Shown here in pieces: positions 12,267 through 20,516 of a stretch of DNA of 64,000 bases. Numbering within the stretch: position 1 is the first letter of the stretch; each line of letters begins with the position of its first letter. The notes under the pieces were generated by a model. It had not been told where the DNA came from. It did not search any database and saw only the letters and a program-made list of their open reading frames with translations. Where the stretch lies: NCBI RefSeq assembly GCF_002117915.1, contig NZ_BDJB01000003.1, positions 434,001-498,000 of the forward strand, written 5' to 3'. Made by a program: the position numbers and the translations under genes. The stretch is from Sphingomonas sp. TZW2008 (GTDB taxonomy: Bacteria > Pseudomonadota > Alphaproteobacteria > Sphingomonadales > Sphingomonadaceae).

Positions 12267-13310
12267 ATGTCGCTGATCGTTCCCGTCATCCTTTCCGGCG
12301 GGTCGGGAACCCGGCTGTGGCCGATGTCGACGCCCGAGCGGCCCAAGCAGATGCTGGCGCTGACCGCGGAGCAGACGATGCTCCAGCTAACCGCCGCGCG
12401 CGCCGTTGGCGAACGGTTTGACGCGCCGATCGTCGTCGCCAATGCGCGCCACACCGAACTGATCGAGGATCAGCTGGCGGCGATCGGCGTGCGGCCGCAG
12501 GCGCTGATCCTCGAGCCCGTCGGCCGCAACACCGCGCCGGCAATCGCGCTCGCGGCGCTGGCGGCGCCCGATCCATCGGCGCCGCTCCTCGTCATGCCGT
12601 CCGATCACGTCATCGGCGATGTCGCCGCCTTCCAGCAGGCGATCGAGGCGGCGCTGCCGCTGGTCGAGGACGGCTGGCTCGTCACCTTCGGGATCACGCC
12701 CGACGCGCCCGAGACAGGCTACGGCTATATCAAGGTCGGCGCGCCGATCGCGTCCGGCGTCCACCGCGTCGACCGCTTCGTCGAGAAGCCGCCGCGCGAC
12801 GTTGCCGAGGCGATGCTGGCGAGCGGCGACCACGCGTGGAACGGCGGCATCTTCCTATTTCGCGCCGACGCTTTCCTGGACGCGCTGGCGCAGCACGAGC
12901 CGACGATGCTCGACGCGGTACGCCGCTCGCTGGCGCAGGGCGATCGCTCGGGTTCGCGGCTGCATCCCGCCGCCGCCGCCTTCGCCGAGGCACCGAGCGA
13001 ATCGATCGATTATGCCGTGATGGAAAAGGCCGATCGCGTCGCGGTGGTGCCGGTGGCGATGGGCTGGAACGACGTCGGCAGCTGGGACGCGCTGCACGCG
13101 ATCAGCCAGGCGGACGATGCGGGCAACGCGTTTGGAGGCGAGGTGATCGCGGTCGATACCGCCAACTGCCTCGCGCGCAGCGACGGGGCGCGGATCGCGA
13201 TGGTCGGCGTCAGCGACCTTATCGTCGTCGCCTCGGGCAACGACATCCTGATCCTGCCGCGCGGGCGCAGCCAGGAGGTGAAGAAGCTCCTAGAGGCGAT
13301 GAAGGGCTGA
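12267..13310 (+). CDS. Mannose-1-phosphate guanylyltransferase (ManC/AlgA-type nucleotidyltransferase domain)
   Basis: Makes GDP-mannose from mannose-1-phosphate and GTP for exopolysaccharide. The 347-residue product opens with PVILSGGSGTRLWPMS, the nucleotide-binding signature, followed by ERPKQML, GRNTAPAIALAAL, MPSDHVI and the FVEKPP motif near the middle. At this length it lacks the C-terminal cupin-type isomerase domain of bifunctional ManC/AlgA, so it should be monofunctional. ATG 12267 was chosen over GTG 12252 because GTGGGGA sits between them and MSLIVPVILSGG is the family start. It is divergent from the sugar transferase unit, consistent with a shared exopolysaccharide role. Confidence 0.9.
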   Translation: MSLIVPVILSGGSGTRLWPMSTPERPKQMLALTAEQTMLQLTAARAVGERFDAPIVVANARHTELIEDQLAAIGVRPQALILEPVGRNTAPAIALAALAAPDPSAPLLVMPSDHVIGDVAAFQQAIEAALPLVEDGWLVTFGITPDAPETGYGYIKVGAPIASGVHRVDRFVEKPPRDVAEAMLASGDHAWNGGIFLFRADAFLDALAQHEPTMLDAVRRSLAQGDRSGSRLHPAAAAFAEAPSESIDYAVMEKADRVAVVPVAMGWNDVGSWDALHAISQADDAGNAFGGEVIAVDTANCLARSDGARIAMVGVSDLIVVASGNDILILPRGRSQEVKKLLEAMKG

Positions 13311-13408
13311 TCGGGGCGATCGTGACCGGTATCGGGCTGTGACATTCCCGCCACGGCACGATGCGGCGCGGTGACGGCTATTCACAGGGTGTTCAATCGC
13401 TTGGGGCT

Positions 13409-13717
13409 ATGCGAGCGGGCATGAGGATGTGGTTTGCCCTGCCCCTGTTGCTCGCCGTGTCGCCGGCCGCTGCCCAGCCGGGCGACGGGCAGCGCGACGG
13501 CGTGGCGGCGTGGCGGGCGCTGCGCGAGGGACGCATCCTGTCGATCCGCGAGATCGAGAAGCGCGTCGTGCCGACGATGAAGGACGCGCAGTATATCGGC
13601 TTCGACTTCGAGATGCCGAGCGCGGTCTACACGCTGAAGTTCCTGCGCGACGGCACCGTCATCTGGGTCGACGTCGACGGCCGCTCGGGCCAGGTGATCG
13701 GCCGTACCGGCAAATGA
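13409..13717 (+). CDS. Small secreted PepSY-like protein
   Basis: Product of about 102 residues with a signal peptide (MRAGMRMWFALPLLLAVSPAAAQP) and a short domain with LREGRILSIREIEKRV and VYTLKFLRDGTVIWVDVDGRSGQVIG, which resembles a PepSY fold. Such proteins are often encoded just ahead of a PhoP/PhoQ-like pair and may modulate the sensor in the periplasm, but this is inference. ATG 13409 has GGGG 5 bases upstream. Other ATG codons at 13421 and 13427 would keep the signal peptide. It probably forms an operon with the next two-component genes. Confidence 0.75.
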   Translation: MRAGMRMWFALPLLLAVSPAAAQPGDGQRDGVAAWRALREGRILSIREIEKRVVPTMKDAQYIGFDFEMPSAVYTLKFLRDGTVIWVDVDGRSGQVIGRTGK

Positions 13718-13777
13718 ACGAGACTGTCGCGGCGCGGCGGGGGATGCTAGTCCGCGCCATCGAACAAGGGAGTGAGC

Positions 13778-14440
13778 ATGCGCGTCCTGATTGTCGAGGA
13801 TGAGCCCAATCTGGGCCAGCAGTTGAAGAACACGCTCGAGGGCGCGGGCTATGCGATCGACCTCGCCACCGATGGCGAGGAAGGCCATTTCCTCGGATCG
13901 ACCGAGAATTACGATGCGATCGTACTCGACCTTGGGTTGCCCGAGATCGACGGGCTGACCGTGCTCGATCGCTGGCGCAAGGAAGGCAAGGTGACGCCGG
14001 TGCTCGTGCTGACGGCGCGCGACAGCTGGTCCGACAAGGTCGCCGGGCTCGATGCGGGCGCCGACGATTACGTCGCCAAGCCGTTCCAGACCGAAGAACT
14101 GATCGCGCGCCTGCGTGCGCTGATCCGGCGCGCATCGGGCAACGCTTCGTCGGAACTTACCGCCGGCGATATCCGCCTCGATACGCGCTCGGGCAAGGTC
14201 ACGCGCGCGGGCGAGCCGGTGAAGCTCACCGCGCAGGAATACAAGCTGCTATCATACCTGCTGCACCACAAGGGCAAGGTGGTCAGCCGCACCGAGCTGA
14301 TCGAGCATATCTACGATCAGGACTTCGATCGCGATTCGAATACGATCGAAGTGTTCGTCACGCGCATCCGCAAGAAGCTGGGACAGGACGTAATCACCAC
14401 GATCCGCGGGCTGGGTTACAGCCTGGAAGAACCCGCGTAG
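13778..14440 (+). CDS. OmpR-family response regulator, PhoP-like
   Basis: DNA-binding response regulator of 220 residues. The receiver domain has EDE at 7-9, phospho-acceptor Asp51 (IVLDLGLPEIDG), the switch Thr in VLTARD and Lys in YVAKPF. The winged-helix output domain carries LTAQEYKLLSYLLHHKGKVVS and DSNTIEVFVTRIRKKLG. ATG 13778 lies 8 bases after AGGGAG. The GTG two codons earlier is less well placed. The kinase at 14701 is the obvious partner, separated by a small convergent gene. Its regulon cannot be inferred. Confidence 0.93.
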   Translation: MRVLIVEDEPNLGQQLKNTLEGAGYAIDLATDGEEGHFLGSTENYDAIVLDLGLPEIDGLTVLDRWRKEGKVTPVLVLTARDSWSDKVAGLDAGADDYVAKPFQTEELIARLRALIRRASGNASSELTAGDIRLDTRSGKVTRAGEPVKLTAQEYKLLSYLLHHKGKVVSRTELIEHIYDQDFDRDSNTIEVFVTRIRKKLGQDVITTIRGLGYSLEEPA

Positions 14441-14661
14441 AGATCCTCGGCTCGCGGTTCTTCCCACAGGCCGATGCGCTCATACCCCGCCCCGCGCCAT
14501 TTATCGTCGATGCTGGGTGCGGCCTGCGCCAGCGACGGCGGTGCGGCGTAGGCAGGGATGATGCCGGCGACGGTCCAGGAGGCGAGCAGGAAGCCGCCGA
14601 GGAGGCTGACGAACAGACCACCGAGAAACAGGATGGCGAACAACGGAAAGGTACGCGACAC
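14416..14661 (-). CDS. Small single-span membrane protein, unknown function
   Basis: Product of 81 residues with one N-terminal transmembrane segment (SRTFPLFAILFLGGLFVSLL and onward) and a polar tail rich in Trp, Glu and Arg (DDKWRGAGYERIGLWEEPRA). It starts at GTG 14661, 8 bases after GGGAGA, and lies between and antisense to the two-component genes, overlapping the 3' end of the response regulator gene by 25 bases. I do not recognise a family. The membrane helix, good ribosome binding site and low Arg bias suggest a real gene rather than a shadow. Confidence 0.5.
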   Translation of the reverse strand: MSRTFPLFAILFLGGLFVSLLGGFLLASWTVAGIIPAYAAPPSLAQAAPSIDDKWRGAGYERIGLWEEPRAEDLYAGSSRL

Positions 14662-14700
14662 GACTGGTCTCCCTTCGGTTGCGTCAAACAACAGTAAATC

Positions 14701-16080
14701 ATGATGGTTCCGAAGGACGACGAGAGCGCTGCGCGCGCGCCGATCACGCATTCAGGCTCGCTGACGCGGCGGATGATCGTGATTGCGGCGCTGTGGATTT
14801 CGCTGCTGCTGGCCGGCGGCGGCTTCGCGCTCGACCGGGTACTTACCTCAGCGGTGACGCAGAACTTCGACGACCAGCTCGAATACGTGCTACGCTCTTT
14901 GCTCGTCTCGGCGGAGATCGGGCCGGAGGGCGAGGTGGTGTTCAACCGCGAGCCAGCCGATCAGCGTTTCCTCGAGCCCTATTCAGGGCTCTACTGGCAG
15001 GTCTCCGCCAAGGGGCGCGAGGCGTTTCCCTCGCGCTCGTTGTGGGATCGCCAGCTCGCCTATGGTGTCGTCCACGACGATCGCGCGGTGCACACCTACG
15101 ACAGCCGCCAGTTCGGCGCGGAGAAGCTGCGCATCGTCGAGCGCGACGTGAAGCTGCCGGGCTCCACGGTTCGCTGGCGGTTCCAGGTCGCCCAGAGCCG
15201 TGACGGGCTCGACGCGCAGATCGGCGCGCTGCGGCGGACGCTGGTGCGCAGCTTCCTGCTGCTCGGGCTCGGGCTGATGGTGCTCGCCGCGTTGCAGACC
15301 TTCTACGGCCTGCTGCCGCTGCGCCGCCTCAGGCTCGAGATCGCGCGGATGCGCGGCGGGCGGATCAATCGCGTCGCCGGCCCGCTGCCGCTTGAGGTCG
15401 CACCGATGGTGGAGGAGCTCAACGCGCTCGTGGCGCATAACGAGACGCAGGCGGAGGAGGCGCGCCGCCACGCGGGCAATCTCGCGCATGCGCTTAAGAC
15501 GCCGCTGACCGTCATCATGAACGCAGCGACCGCGCAGTCGGACGATCTCGCGGATACCGTGGTGCGCGAGGCGCGGACGATGCGCCGCCAGGTCGATCAC
15601 CACCTCGCCCGTGCCCGCGCGGTTGGGCGCCGCGGCTCGGCGCACAGCCGGGCGGAGGTATGGCCAAGCGTCGAGTCGGTCGAGCGCGCCGTACAGCGGC
15701 TCTACCCGCACGTGCGCATCGACATGGATGGGCCGAAGGACCTCGTCGCGCATATCGAGCGGCAGGATCTCGACGAGATCATGGGCAATCTGGTCGAGAA
15801 TGCCGCGAAATACGGCGGTGGCAGCGTGTTCGTCACCGTCGGCGCGCAGGCCGGCTTCGTCGAGATCATGGTCGAGGACGACGGCATGGGCATCCCGGAG
15901 GAGGACCGCATCCGCATCTTCGATCGCGGCGTACGGCTCGATACCGGCAAGCCCGGCACCGGCCTCGGCCTCGCGATCGTGCGCGACGTGGCGGAAATCT
16001 ACGAGGGCACCGTCAGCCTCGAGGAAAGCGACGACCTGGGCGGGCTGCTCGTCCGGCTGCGACTGCCGATGGCGGGCTGA
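14701..16080 (+). CDS. Sensor histidine kinase, PhoQ-like
   Basis: Inner-membrane kinase of 459 residues. It has transmembrane helices at about 25-45 and 184-205 around a periplasmic sensor region, a HAMP-like stretch, the H-box NLAHALKTPLTVI with His263, and a HATPase domain with the N-box IMGNLVENAAKYG and G-boxes EDDGMGIPEED and GTGLGLAIV. The ALKTPL form of the H-box is the one found in PhoQ-type kinases. It should phosphorylate the OmpR-type regulator encoded at 13778. The periplasmic ligand is unknown. Confidence 0.92.
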   Translation: MMVPKDDESAARAPITHSGSLTRRMIVIAALWISLLLAGGGFALDRVLTSAVTQNFDDQLEYVLRSLLVSAEIGPEGEVVFNREPADQRFLEPYSGLYWQVSAKGREAFPSRSLWDRQLAYGVVHDDRAVHTYDSRQFGAEKLRIVERDVKLPGSTVRWRFQVAQSRDGLDAQIGALRRTLVRSFLLLGLGLMVLAALQTFYGLLPLRRLRLEIARMRGGRINRVAGPLPLEVAPMVEELNALVAHNETQAEEARRHAGNLAHALKTPLTVIMNAATAQSDDLADTVVREARTMRRQVDHHLARARAVGRRGSAHSRAEVWPSVESVERAVQRLYPHVRIDMDGPKDLVAHIERQDLDEIMGNLVENAAKYGGGSVFVTVGAQAGFVEIMVEDDGMGIPEEDRIRIFDRGVRLDTGKPGTGLGLAIVRDVAEIYEGTVSLEESDDLGGLLVRLRLPMAG

Positions 16081-16102
16081 CGCGGCAGGTTTTGAAGCGC
16101 GC

Positions 16103-17098
16103 TCAGGCGAATTCGGGAACGCGCATCGCCTCGGCCGCAATCGCGATCGAGTGTTTGCGCGCATCATGGTCGTAGATGCTGCTTGTCAGCATCACTTCGT
16201 CGACCCCGGTGCGCTTGACGAACGCCGCGATCCCCGCCGCGATCTCGTCGCGCGTGCCGACCGCGCTGCACGACAGCACGTGATCAAGAATCGCCGAATG
16301 CGCGCGCGGCAGGCTCTCGCGATAGCCCTCGACCGGCGGCTTCATCTTGCCGGGGTTGCCGGTGCGCAGCGCGACGAACGCCTGCTGCTGCGAGCTGGCG
16401 AGATATTCCGCCTCGGCGTGCGTGTCGGCGGCGAAGACGTTGAACCCTGCCATCGCATAGGGTTTCTCGAGCTGCGCCGACGGGCGGAAATCGCGGCGGT
16501 AGATCGCCATCGCCTGATCGAGCGCGTCGGGCGCAAAGTGCGACGCAAAGGCATAAGGAAGGCCGAGAATCGCTGCGAGCTGCGCACCGTAAGTCGACGA
16601 GCCAAGGATCCATAGTTGCGGCGCCGCCCCCGCCCCGGGGGTCGCCTGGATGCCGGTACGGCCGTCGTCGGCGAAATAGCTTTGCAGCTCGACCACATCG
16701 TTGGGGAAGGCGTTGGGATCGGTATCGAGATTGCGCCGCATCGCGTGCGCGACGCGCTGGTCGCTGCCCGGCGCACGCCCCAGACCTAGGTCGATCCGGC
16801 CAGGAAACAGCGCGTCGAGCGTGCCGAATTGCTCGGCGATCTGCAGCGGCGCATGGTTAGGCAGCATGATCCCGCCCGCGCCGACCCGGATCGTCTTCGT
16901 CGCCTGCGCGACATGCGCGATCACCACCGAGGTCGCCGCCGACGCAATGCCCGCCATGCCGTGATGCTCCGCCACCCAGTAGCGGTTGAACCCCACCGCC
17001 TCCGCATGCCGCGCGAGATCGGCGGCGTTGGCGAGTGCGTCGGCGACCGTGCGGCCTTCGACGACGGGGACGAGATCGAGCAGCGAATATTGGGTCAT
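16103..17098 (-). CDS. LLM-class flavin-dependent oxidoreductase
   Basis: Luciferase-like monooxygenase of 331 residues in the single-component group often labelled MsnO8-like. It has the TIM-barrel features [53 protein letters not shown] and [15 protein letters not shown]. It would use FMN or F420-like flavin on an unknown substrate. The start is ATG 17098 ([11 protein letters not shown]). Upstream in-frame residues do not match the family. It is convergent with the histidine kinase gene. Confidence 0.9.
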   Translation of the reverse strand: MTQYSLLDLVPVVEGRTVADALANAADLARHAEAVGFNRYWVAEHHGMAGIASAATSVVIAHVAQATKTIRVGAGGIMLPNHAPLQIAEQFGTLDALFPGRIDLGLGRAPGSDQRVAHAMRRNLDTDPNAFPNDVVELQSYFADDGRTGIQATPGAGAAPQLWILGSSTYGAQLAAILGLPYAFASHFAPDALDQAMAIYRRDFRPSAQLEKPYAMAGFNVFAADTHAEAEYLASSQQQAFVALRTGNPGKMKPPVEGYRESLPRAHSAILDHVLSCSAVGTRDEIAAGIAAFVKRTGVDEVMLTSSIYDHDARKHSIAIAAEAMRVPEFA

Positions 17099-17269
17099 GG
17101 ATTGAATGTGGGCCGAAGGGTTGCTGATCGCAACCATCCCCCGCTTCGCCCCGCCAAAGCTTCGCTATGCGGCTTCGGGTTGGCGCCAGACACCGCGGCT
17201 GAGGGCGGCATGCGCGCAAAGCAGCCGGGGTTGCCCGCGCGGGCGCGCGTCGCGTAGAGCCCGCAGCCG

Positions 17270-17935
17270 ATGCCACCGGCCCTCGATCACGTCAGCGCCT
17301 GGATCTTCGATCTGGACAATACGCTCTACCCGTCGAGCGCCGATCTGTTCGCGCGCATCGACGCCAAGATGACCGACTATATCGCGCGCCTGCTCGATCT
17401 CGACCGGGTCGAGGCGCGGCGGATCCAGAAGGCGTACTTCCTCGGCCACGGCACGACGCTCGCTGGGCTGATGGCGGAGCACGACGTCGATCCGCACGAT
17501 TTCCTCGCCTACGTCCACGACATCGAGATGGACGTGCTCGAACGCAACGTGCCGCTCGTCGCCGCCGTCGCCAAGCTACCCGGCCGCAAGGTCGTCTTCA
17601 CCAACGGCGATGCGCCCTATGCGCGGCGCGTGCTCGATCGCCTCGGCCTCGGCGAGAGTTTCGAGGCGGTGCACGACATCCACGCGATGGATCTCGCGCC
17701 CAAGCCCGCGCCGTCGGCCTATGCCGGGCTGTGCAAGGCGCTGGCGATCGATCCGGCGTGCGCGCTGTTCGCCGACGACATGGCGCGCAACCTAGCGCCC
17801 GCCAAGGCGATCGGCATGACGACGGTGTGGGTCGACAACGGATCGGAGCAGGCCGCCGACGCCGATCGCAGCTTCATCGATTACACGACGCCCGATCTGA
17901 CGGCGTGGCTTCAGGGGATATTGGAACCGGCATGA
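17270..17935 (+). CDS. Pyrimidine 5'-nucleotidase-type HAD hydrolase
   Basis: Cytosolic HAD phosphatase of 221 residues. Motif I is FDLDNTLYP (nucleophile Asp14 and Asp16), motif II is VVFTNG, the conserved Lys lies in LAPKPAP, and motif IV is [10 protein letters not shown]. The DNTLYP form with an all-helical cap is typical of the pyrimidine 5'-nucleotidase/Sdt1 group, though the actual substrate is uncertain. The stop overlaps the dapD start as ATGA, so the two are translationally coupled. Confidence 0.87.
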   Translation: MPPALDHVSAWIFDLDNTLYPSSADLFARIDAKMTDYIARLLDLDRVEARRIQKAYFLGHGTTLAGLMAEHDVDPHDFLAYVHDIEMDVLERNVPLVAAVAKLPGRKVVFTNGDAPYARRVLDRLGLGESFEAVHDIHAMDLAPKPAPSAYAGLCKALAIDPACALFADDMARNLAPAKAIGMTTVWVDNGSEQAADADRSFIDYTTPDLTAWLQGILEPA

Positions 17936-18747
17936 GCGAACTCGAAACCACCATCGACGCCGCCTGGGAAAACCGCGCCGAGATCGGCCTTTCCACCAGC
18001 GGCGAGGTGCGCATCGCGGTCGACCGCGCGCTGGCGCTGCTCGACAGCGGCGCCGCGCGCGTCGCCGAGCCAGACGCCAGCGGCGGCTGGCGCGTCAACC
18101 AGTGGCTCAAGAAGGCGGTGTTGCTGTCGTTCCGGCTCAACGACAATGCGCTGATCGACAACGGGCCGGGCGCGGGACACTGGTTCGACAAGGTGCCATC
18201 GAAATTCTCCGGCTGGAGCGAGACCGAGTTCCGCGCCGCCGGCTTCCGCGCGGTGCCCGGCAGCGTGGTGCGGCGCGGCGCCTTTGTCGGCAAGGGTGCG
18301 ATCCTGATGCCGAGTTTCGTCAACATCGGCGCCCATGTCGGCGAAGGAACGATGGTCGATACCTGGGCGACGGTGGGCAGCTGCGCGCAGATCGGCAAGA
18401 ACGTCCATCTATCGGGCGGCGCGGGCATCGGCGGCGTGCTCGAGCCGCTGCAGGCCGATCCCGTCATTATCGGCGACGGCGCGTTCATCGGCGCGCGCTC
18501 CGAAGTCGCCGAAGGCGTGCGCGTCGGCGAGGGCGCGGTGCTCTCGATGGGCGTATATCTCGGCGCCTCGACCAAGATCATCGATCGCGCGACCGGCGAG
18601 ACCTTTATCGGCGAAGTGCCACCCTATGCCGTGGTGGTGCCCGGCACGACGGGCGGTAACCTCGGCCTCTATTGCGCGGTGATCGTCAAACGCGTCGACG
18701 AGCGGACGCGGTCGAAGACGAGCATCAACGAGCTGCTGCGGGACTGA
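17932..18747 (+). CDS. dapD: 2,3,4,5-tetrahydropyridine-2,6-dicarboxylate N-succinyltransferase
   Basis: Lysine and diaminopimelate biosynthesis enzyme that transfers succinyl from succinyl-CoA to tetrahydrodipicolinate. The 271-residue product matches the usual length. The N-terminal helical domain ([22 protein letters not shown]) is followed by left-handed beta-helix hexapeptide repeats ([58 protein letters not shown]). It overlaps the upstream phosphatase gene by 4 bases. Confidence 0.96.
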   Translation: MSELETTIDAAWENRAEIGLSTSGEVRIAVDRALALLDSGAARVAEPDASGGWRVNQWLKKAVLLSFRLNDNALIDNGPGAGHWFDKVPSKFSGWSETEFRAAGFRAVPGSVVRRGAFVGKGAILMPSFVNIGAHVGEGTMVDTWATVGSCAQIGKNVHLSGGAGIGGVLEPLQADPVIIGDGAFIGARSEVAEGVRVGEGAVLSMGVYLGASTKIIDRATGETFIGEVPPYAVVVPGTTGGNLGLYCAVIVKRVDERTRSKTSINELLRD

Positions 18748-18799
18748 CGCCGGACGCTGCCTCTCCGCTGCGATCGACGAGCGCAGTAGTTTCGCACTC

Positions 18800-18830
18800 T
18801 GAACGGGTCGTTGTTTCAGGTTCATGCAAC
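18800..18830 (+). promoter_or_regulatory. Copy A of a 31-base element shared by two glycine-zipper gene leaders
   Basis: Begins TGAACGGGTCG and ends GGTTCATGCAAC. It matches copy B at 19726-19756 at 26 of 31 positions. It lies 68 bases upstream of the first glycine-zipper start codon. Both copies contain TGAAC and GTTCA in inverted orientation and a GTTTC core. It could be an operator, an alternative-sigma promoter or an RNA element. Confidence 0.45.
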
Positions 18831-18898
18831 CCGAGCCACAAGCGCACGTTACGATCGCGTCACTGCTTTTTTCGACCCGATCCGAAAGGAAGAGTATC

Positions 18899-19207
18899 AT
18901 GCGTAAGATGTTGCTGGCGCTCGGCGCCTCCGCGATGGTTCTGCCAACGCTCGTCGCCACCACGACCGAGGCGGACGCGCAGCGCCGTTACAAGTATCGC
19001 GAATGGCGCGGCAACGACGGCCGCCTGCGCTGCCGCAAACCGAACGGCACGACCGGCCTCGTCGTCGGCGGTGTCGCCGGCGCGCTGCTCGGCCGCACGA
19101 TCGACACGCGCGGCGACCGGACGCTCGGCACGCTGGGCGGTGCTGCCGTAGGCGCGCTTGCCGGTCGCGAGGTGGAGCGCGGGACGAGCAGCCGTCGCTG
19201 CCGCTAA
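18899..19207 (+). CDS. Glycine-zipper 2TM-domain secreted protein
   Basis: Product of 102 residues with a signal peptide (MRKMLLALGASAMVLPTLVA, cleavage near DAQ), a basic RRYKYREWRGNDGRLRCRK region, then a glycine-zipper segment GLVVGGVAGALLG and LGTLGGAAVGALAGREVE. Two conserved Cys lie near the linker and the end. Such proteins sit in the cell envelope and may act in outer-membrane stability or stress, but the function is unknown. The start follows AAAGGAAGAG. A rho-independent terminator follows at 19234. It is a paralogue of the frameshifted gene at 19807. Confidence 0.8.
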   Translation: MRKMLLALGASAMVLPTLVATTTEADAQRRYKYREWRGNDGRLRCRKPNGTTGLVVGGVAGALLGRTIDTRGDRTLGTLGGAAVGALAGREVERGTSSRRCR

Positions 19208-19233
19208 GCGATCTTCTTCTGTGAAGCCTTTCG

Positions 19234-19264
19234 GGGGCGCGATCGTTACGGTCGCGCCCCTTTT
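19234..19264 (+). terminator. Rho-independent terminator
   Basis: A perfect 9-bp stem GGGGCGCGA / TCGCGCCCC with a 9-base loop is followed by TTTT at 19261-19264. It lies 27 bases after the glycine-zipper stop and just ahead of the OsmC gene. Confidence 0.8.
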
Positions 19265-19284
19265 GGTTTGCAGGAGACGTTTCG

Positions 19285-19713
19285 ATGCCCGTTCACAGTG
19301 GTTCCGCCCGGTACGAAGGCCTCGGCAAGGACGGCAAGGGTTGGGTATCAACCCAGTCGGGCGCGCTCGCCGATCAGTCCTACGGCTTCGCCACGCGCTT
19401 TGAAGACACGCCGGGGACGAACCCCGAGGAGCTGATCGCCGCCGCGCACGCGAGCTGCTTCACCATGGCGCTGAGCTTCGCACTCGCGCGCGCCGGACAT
19501 ACGAAGGGCACGCTCGAGACGCACGCCAAGGTCAGCCTGGAAAAGGATGGCGACGGCTTCACCATCACCAAGTCCGAACTCGATCTGCGTGCCAGCGTGC
19601 CGGGCATCGCTGCCGCCGACTTCGATCACATCGCAGCGGAAGCAAAGGCAAATTGCCCGGTGTCAAAGGTACTTAAGGCGGAGATCACGCTTAAGCATTC
19701 GCTCGCCGAGTAA
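19285..19713 (+). CDS. OsmC-family peroxiredoxin
   Basis: Thiol-dependent peroxidase of 142 residues for organic and fatty-acid hydroperoxides. The paired redox cysteines are Cys58 (AAHASCFTMALS) and Cys124 (AKANCPVSKVL). The N-terminal TNPEELIAAAHA belongs to the OsmC branch rather than the Ohr branch, and a separate Ohr is encoded at 45080. A ribosome binding site AGGAG lies 9 bases upstream. It is set between two glycine-zipper genes, which suggests an envelope or stress island. Confidence 0.93.
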   Translation: MPVHSGSARYEGLGKDGKGWVSTQSGALADQSYGFATRFEDTPGTNPEELIAAAHASCFTMALSFALARAGHTKGTLETHAKVSLEKDGDGFTITKSELDLRASVPGIAAADFDHIAAEAKANCPVSKVLKAEITLKHSLAE

Positions 19714-19725
19714 CTGACGCGCGCA

Positions 19726-19756
19726 TGAACGCGACGTAGTTTCTGGTTCACGCAAC
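19726..19756 (+). promoter_or_regulatory. Copy B of the shared 31-base element
   Basis: Begins TGAACGCGACG and ends GGTTCACGCAAC, 50 bases upstream of the frameshifted glycine-zipper start. It overlaps a perfect 12-bp inverted repeat at 19730-19765 (CGCGACGTAGTT / AACTACGTCGCG, 12-base loop). See copy A at 18800-18830. Confidence 0.45.
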
Positions 19757-19765
19757 TACGTCGCG
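19730..19765 (+). repeat. Perfect 12-bp inverted repeat between osmC and the second glycine-zipper gene
   Basis: The arms CGCGACGTAGTT and AACTACGTCGCG flank a 12-base loop. There is no T-run after it, so it is a poor rho-independent terminator. It could instead be an operator or an mRNA hairpin. The loop contains the GGTTCACGC portion of the shared element. Confidence 0.6.
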
Positions 19766-19806
19766 CCTTCACTGTTCTACCCGCATCGCCATCAAGGAGT
19801 AACGTG

Positions 19807-20351
19807 ATGCGTATCGTTCTTGCCGCGGCGCTCGCCGCGACCACCGTCGCCGCGATGCCTGCGACCGCCCAGTCGGGTGCGGCGCGCGAATATCGTCAGG
19901 ACGTCCGCCAGGCGGAGCGCGACTATCGCCGCGATCTGCGCAATGCCGATTCGCCGCGCGACGTGCGCCGTGCCAATCGTGAATATCGCCGTGATGTGCG
20001 CGACGCCCGTCAGGATTATCGTCGCGACTATCGCCAGTGGCGCCAGTTCGACTACAATCGTCTGCCGCCGGGTCAGCGCTATTATTACGCCGACAGTTTC
20101 TATCGTGACGGCCGCTACTACCAGCCGCGCCGCCTGTCGCGTGCCGACCGCGTCTATCGCGGCAACAACGGCCGCTACTATTGCCGCCGCGGTGACGGCA
20201 CGACGGGCTGATCATCGGCGGTCTGGGTGGTGGCGTGCTCGGCAGCCTGATCGCGAACGGCCGTTCGAACACGCTCGGCGCGCTGCTCGGCGCAGGCGCA
20301 GGCGCGGCGCTCGGCGCGTCGATCGATCGCGGCAACGTGGTCTGCCGCTGA
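19807..20351 (+). pseudogene. Glycine-zipper secreted protein, frameshifted
   Basis: The first frame (19807-20211) encodes a signal peptide (MRIVLAAALAATTVAAMPATAQ), an Arg/Asp/Tyr-rich repeat region (EYRRDVRDARQDYRRDYRQW) and YYCRRGDGTTG, then stops at TGA 20209. Reading on in another frame from about 20207 gives LIIGGLGGGVLGSLIANGRS and LGALLGAGAGAALGASIDRG ending in CR, which is the expected glycine-zipper tail. The paralogue at 18899 has GTTGLVVGGVAG in one frame. One C appears to be missing in GGGCTGATC at about 20207. The total of 545 bases is one short of a multiple of three. It is either a real frameshift or a sequencing error. The start follows AAGGAG by 7 bases. Confidence 0.8.
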
Positions 20352-20391
20352 AGGTAAATCGTTTCAGCCGGAAGTAACGGCGCGTACCCCG

Positions 20392-20427
20392 GGGCTCGGC
20401 GAGTGATCGCCGGGCCCTTCCCTTTTC
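20392..20427 (+). terminator. Rho-independent terminator
   Basis: An 11-bp stem with one G-U pair (GGGCTCGGCGA / TCGCCGGGCCC) closes a GTGA tetraloop and is followed by TTCCCTTTT. It lies 41 bases after the second glycine-zipper reading frame. Confidence 0.75.
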
Positions 20428-20516
20428 CGGCCCGCGGGATCGATGCAGTCCGGCGCGATTATTCGGAACTCCGCCAATCGTCGCCGCCGTCCGCGCCGCC
20501 TGCTAACACCTGCTCC

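Noticed and set aside
18800-19756. EcfG-type general stress promoters in the shared 31-base element
   Set aside because: The GGAAC -35 is not present exactly and the distance to a GTT -10 is shorter than the usual 16-17 bases.
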